Below are positions 34,901-64,000 of a DNA stretch of 64,000 nt, in pieces. Both the position numbers and the translations under genes were made by a program. The DNA is from Streptomyces sp. CB02959. GTDB lineage: Bacteria; Actinomycetota; Actinomycetes; Streptomycetales; Streptomycetaceae. The stretch covers positions 233,881-297,880 of the forward strand of contig NZ_NNBP01000009.1 in assembly GCF_002803155.1 (NCBI RefSeq), given 5' to 3'. The first letter of the stretch is position 1; the number at the start of each line of letters is the position of its first letter. The notes under the pieces were generated by a model. That model ran no database searches. It saw nothing but the letters and a program-made list of their open reading frames with translations, and had not been told where the DNA came from.

Positions 34901-37370
34901 GCGCCATCGCCGTCAGCACGCCGTCCGGCCCCAACTCCAGGAACGCCGAGGCGCCTTCGTCCGCGAGGGTCCGCAGGCCGTCCGCGAAGCGGACCGTCTC
35001 CCGCACGTGCCGCACCCAGTAGTCGGGCGAGCACACCGATTCCCCGGTGACCAGGCGTCCGGTCACGTTGGACACGAGGGGGAGCCGCGGCGGCGAGAAC
35101 GACAGTCCCTCGGCCACCCGCCGGAAGTCCGCCAGCATCGGCTCCATCAACGCCGAGTGGAAGGCGTGGCTGACCGCGAGGCGTTGCGTCTTGCGGCCTT
35201 CGTCCTTCAACTCCGCCGATATGCGGAGCACTTCGGCTTCGTCACCGGCGAGGACGACCGCCTCGGGGCCGTTGACCGCCGCGATCGACACCCCGTCCAC
35301 CAGCCGCGGCCGCACCACCTCCTCGGACGCCTGGACGGCCACCATCGCACCGCCCCTCGGCAACGCCTGCATCAATCGCGCCCGCGCCGCCACCAGCGCA
35401 CAGGCATCCTCCAACGACAGCACCCCGGCCACGTGCGCCGCCGTGATCTCGCCGATCGAGTGCCCGGCGACGAAGTCGGGTCGGATCCCCCAGGACTCCA
35501 CCAGCCGGAACAGCGCCACCTCGACGGCGAACAACGCGGGCTGGGTGAACCCGGTCCCGTCCAGGCCGTCGGCGTCCCCGAACATCACCGGCCGCAGTTC
35601 CGGCAGTGCGCCTTCGAACTGCGCCAGCACCGCGTCCAGGGCCGTCGCGAACGTCGGGTGCCGGTCGTACAACTCCCGGCCCATCCCTGCGCGTTGCGCG
35701 CCCTGCCCCGAGAAGAGCACGGCGAGCGGGCGGTCCGTCTCCGCCCGGCCCCGCGCCGCCTCGGTCAACGCGCCGTCGGGGCACGGCGCGAGCAGCACCG
35801 CGCGGTGCGCAAACGTCGAACGCCCCGAGGCGAGCGAGAAGCCCACGTCCAGCGGTGTCGCCGTGCCGCGGTCGGACCCGATCCGCTCGATCTGTGCCGC
35901 CAGTGCCTGCTCGGACTTGGCCGACACCAGCCATGGCACCTCGGCGGGCGCCCCGCCCGGTTCCGTGCGGGGCGCGTCGTCGGGGTCGGCCCGTTCGATG
36001 ATGACGTGGGCGTTGGTGCCGCTGATCCCGAACGACGACACCCCGGCCCGCCACGGCCGGTCGACCCCGGGCCATCCCTGGGCCTCCGTCAGCAGCTCCA
36101 CCGCACCGGCCGACCAGTCCACGTGCGACGACGGCTCGTCGACGTGCAGGGTCGGGGGCAGCACGCCGTGCTGCATCGCCAGGACCACCTTCATGACCCC
36201 GGCCACGCCCGCGGCCGCCTGCGTGTGGCCGAGGTTGGACTTCACCGAGCCCAGCAGCAGCGGACGTTCGGGGTCACGGCCCTGCCCGTACGTGGCCAGC
36301 AGCGCCTGGGCCTCGATCGGATCGCCCAGCGCGGTGCCGGTACCGTGCGCCTCGACCACGTCCACGTCGCCGGTCGACAGTCCGGCGCTGGCCAGGGCCT
36401 GCCGGATCACCCGCTGTTGGGCCGGGCCGCTGGGGGCGGTGAAGCCGTTGGAGGCTCCGTCCTGGTTGACGGCCGAGCCGCGCACGACGGCGAGGACGGG
36501 GTGCCCGTTGCGGCGGGCGTCGCTCAGGCGCTCCACGAGGAGCACCCCGGCGCCCTCCGACCAGCCGGTGCCGTCGGCGGCGTCGGCGAACGCCTTGCAG
36601 CGGCCGTCCGCCGCGAGGCCGCCCTGCCGGCTGAACTCCATCAGGGAGCCGGGGGACGCCATCACGTTGACGCCGCCGACCAGGGCCAGCGTGCACTCGC
36701 CGGCCCGCAGGGCGTGGGCCGCCGAGTGCAGGGCCACCAGGGACGAGGAGCAGGCCGTGTCGACGGTCACCGCGGGGCCTTCCAGGCCCAGCGTGTAGGA
36801 CAGCCGGCCGGACGTGGCACTGGCGGCGATGCCGGTGCCGATGTCCCCGGTGGCGTCGGTCAGGGAACGGATGAGCAGGTGGGCGTAGTCCTGGCCGTTG
36901 GTGCCAATGAACACCCCGGTGCGGCTGCCGCGCAGGGCGGTGGGGGCGATACCGGCGCGCTCGATGGCCTCCCACGAGGTTTCCAGCAGCAGCCGCTGTT
37001 GCGGGTCCATGGTGACGGCTTCGCGCGGGGAGATGCCGAAGAAATCGGCGTCGAAGTCCCCCACGCCGTCGAGGAATCCTCCTTCCTGGCTGACGGCGTT
37101 GCCGCGTTCGTCGACGCCGGCGTCCCGCAGGGCGCCCAGGTCCCAGCCGCGGTCTGTGGGGAAGGCGCCGATCGCGTCCTTGCCCGCGGCCAGCAGCTCC
37201 CAGAGGTCGTCGGGCGAGTGCGCGCCACCGGGGTACCGGCAGGCCATCGCCACGATCGCGATCGGTTCGGTGGCCGCGGCGGCGAGCTTGTGGTTCTGCC
37301 GGCGCAGGTGCTCGGCCTCCTTCAACGAGGCGCGGAGGGCTGCGACGACGGTTTCACTGGATGTGGTCAT
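31989..37370 (-). CDS. pimS3-like: Type I PKS, module 11 (PimS3-like) with a degenerate DH
   Basis: A 1793-residue single-module protein: N-terminal docking segment (1-34, starting MTTSSETVVAALRASLKEAE), KS (35-458, Cys207), AT (554-881, Ser638, HAFHS, malonyl), DH-like domain (about 900-1180), B-type KR (from about 1354, LDD and Tyr present), ACP (Ser1668) and a docking tail ending VEILAFIDNELGRHSDR. The DH keeps His940 in HVVDGACVLPA, but the catalytic Asp of HPALLDA is Glu1106 (HPALLEAVTQ), and the usual YGPxF is HGPVF. It is therefore probably inactive, leaving a C5 hydroxyl instead of a C4=C5 double bond. This would separate the pathway from natamycin, where PimD epoxidises C4=C5. The gene starts 11 bp after the upstream PKS stop, so the two are surely one operon. 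Confidence 0.94.
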   Translation of the reverse strand: MTTSSETVVAALRASLKEAEHLRRQNHKLAAAATEPIAIVAMACRYPGGAHSPDDLWELLAAGKDAIGAFPTDRGWDLGALRDAGVDERGNAVSQEGGFLDGVGDFDADFFGISPREAVTMDPQQRLLLETSWEAIERAGIAPTALRGSRTGVFIGTNGQDYAHLLIRSLTDATGDIGTGIAASATSGRLSYTLGLEGPAVTVDTACSSSLVALHSAAHALRAGECTLALVGGVNVMASPGSLMEFSRQGGLAADGRCKAFADAADGTGWSEGAGVLLVERLSDARRNGHPVLAVVRGSAVNQDGASNGFTAPSGPAQQRVIRQALASAGLSTGDVDVVEAHGTGTALGDPIEAQALLATYGQGRDPERPLLLGSVKSNLGHTQAAAGVAGVMKVVLAMQHGVLPPTLHVDEPSSHVDWSAGAVELLTEAQGWPGVDRPWRAGVSSFGISGTNAHVIIERADPDDAPRTEPGGAPAEVPWLVSAKSEQALAAQIERIGSDRGTATPLDVGFSLASGRSTFAHRAVLLAPCPDGALTEAARGRAETDRPLAVLFSGQGAQRAGMGRELYDRHPTFATALDAVLAQFEGALPELRPVMFGDADGLDGTGFTQPALFAVEVALFRLVESWGIRPDFVAGHSIGEITAAHVAGVLSLEDACALVAARARLMQALPRGGAMVAVQASEEVVRPRLVDGVSIAAVNGPEAVVLAGDEAEVLRISAELKDEGRKTQRLAVSHAFHSALMEPMLADFRRVAEGLSFSPPRLPLVSNVTGRLVTGESVCSPDYWVRHVRETVRFADGLRTLADEGASAFLELGPDGVLTAMAQHTLDEAALCVSALRADRPEERALLTALARLHVAGVAVDWAAWFAGTGARRVDLPTYPFQRARYWPAPTASTGDVTGAGLLPADHPLLGAAVPLGASGGLLLTGRLSTRTHPWLLDHVVDGACVLPAAGFLELAVRAGDQVGCDRVHTLTLTEPLVLAGDDAVLLQVLLGAPDVNGEREVRVSSQPAGAPDRPWTDHAHGTLTPAPSAGGTAHGTAAFDASAWPPAGAEATHPADHDEGVEHGPVFRTVRALWSHGDETFVEAVLPDEVADAADFGLHPALLEAVTQAAAPDGDLAPSAWHGVELHASGASEVRIRLAKTGPGTYAVAVADAAGAPVLSVDSLVLEARKPLPRAAGSGAEEGTLLRLDWVPAAPTPATDDVRSVTLGTGGLASLEDVPELVVATVPGTGDDVPGTVHERTAWALGLIQAWLADERFDAARLVFMTDGAVSGDDLAAAAVWGLVASAQSEHPDRFALVDTPEADLPAALPGLLAAGDAQFLVRDDTVHLARLARLPAPDDATPRPPAWDPDGTTLITGGTGGLGGLLARHLVAEHGTKHLVLVSRSGESAPGAAALRAELTALGADVTIAACDTTDRAALGRVLDSLAHPLAAVIHTAGVLDDGVVTALTPERLSGVLRPKVDAAWHLHELTRETDLGAFVVFSSISGVMGGAGQANYAAGNVFLDALARHRAARGLPAQSLAWGAWAQASGMTGALSDADMQRIAATGVPPLTAEQGLALFDAATATDAPHLVPIGPVAAGTRVRGAVPPVLRGLIKGARRTAASSAPGADAPAELARNLAQARPEDRVRLLTDLVRTEAAAVLGHPSAKAVDARREFHDLGFDSLTAVELRNRLATATGLRLTATLVFDYPTPLALSAHLVPQLVDEARTAAGPALLAELDRLDAALAAGAPDSRTRTAVANRLSQLLDTWRGTAAQENGSGVAERLESASAVEILAFIDNELGRHSDR
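35185..35441 (-). repeat. Near-identical AT segment, copy B (module 11 AT)
   Basis: Partner of 29775-30031 in the AT of module 11, with five differences in 257 bp. Confidence 0.9.
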
Positions 37371-37381
37371 GGTCCGCTCTT

Positions 37382-64000
<26,619 letters not shown>

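Overview
The window is very GC-rich actinomycete DNA, almost certainly Streptomyces. Over 95% of it is occupied by giant modular type I polyketide synthase (PKS) genes. I read it as the core of a 26-membered tetraene macrolide cluster of the pimaricin (natamycin)/tetrin/tetramycin class. The module order, reductive domains, single methylmalonyl position, one ketone-leaving module and a CYP161-type P450 all fit that class. This is a homology-style call from memory of families; no database search was run.

Layout, left to right. (1) 1-1200 (+): 3' end of a loading-type PKS (AT-ACP), open at the window edge. (2) 1432-2553 (+): a secreted tyrosine-phosphatase-like protein. (3) 2554-3059: a convergent gap with three strong hairpins. 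(4) 3060-23414 (-): four-module PKS (modules 1-4, PimS1-like). (5) 23415-23669: a divergent promoter region with two possible LuxR-type (PimM-like) boxes. (6) 23670-24860 (+): a PimD/TetrK/NysL-like cytochrome P450. (7) 24861-24925: a convergent hairpin. (8) 24926-31954 (-): terminal module 12 with thioesterase (PimS4-like). (9) 31989-37370 (-): module 11 (PimS3-like). (10) 37382-64000 (-): a PKS with modules 5 (partial) to 10 (PimS2-like), whose 5' end lies beyond the window. Genes 10, 9 and 8 are head-to-tail with gaps of 11 and 34 bp and look like one operon.

Chain logic, using natamycin carbon numbers. Loading protein -> module 1 (unusual AT, branch at C24; hydroxyl at C25) -> modules 2-5 (four malonyl DH-KR modules, the C16-C23 tetraene) -> module 6 (C15 hydroxyl, the sugar position in this class) -> module 7 (the only methylmalonyl unit, C12 methyl; C13 hydroxyl) -> module 8 (C11 hydroxyl) -> module 9 (dead KR, C9 ketone for the hemiketal) -> module 10 (C7 hydroxyl) -> module 11 (KR, with a DH lacking its Asp, so C5 hydroxyl is likely) -> module 12 (KR, DH and an ER with broken motifs, so a C2=C3 enoate is likely) -> thioesterase macrolactonisation. 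With an ethyl branch at C24, this skeleton matches tetramycin better than natamycin.

The tailoring genes expected for this class (mycosamine synthesis and transfer, C12 methyl oxidation, export, regulators) are not in the window. The most useful observations are the atypical AT of module 1, the degenerate DH and ER near the end of the line, a 365-bp perfect repeat with foreign-looking codon use in two KR domains, odd active-site motifs in the loading protein, and a possible shared regulator box in front of the phosphatase, P450 and modules 1-4 genes.
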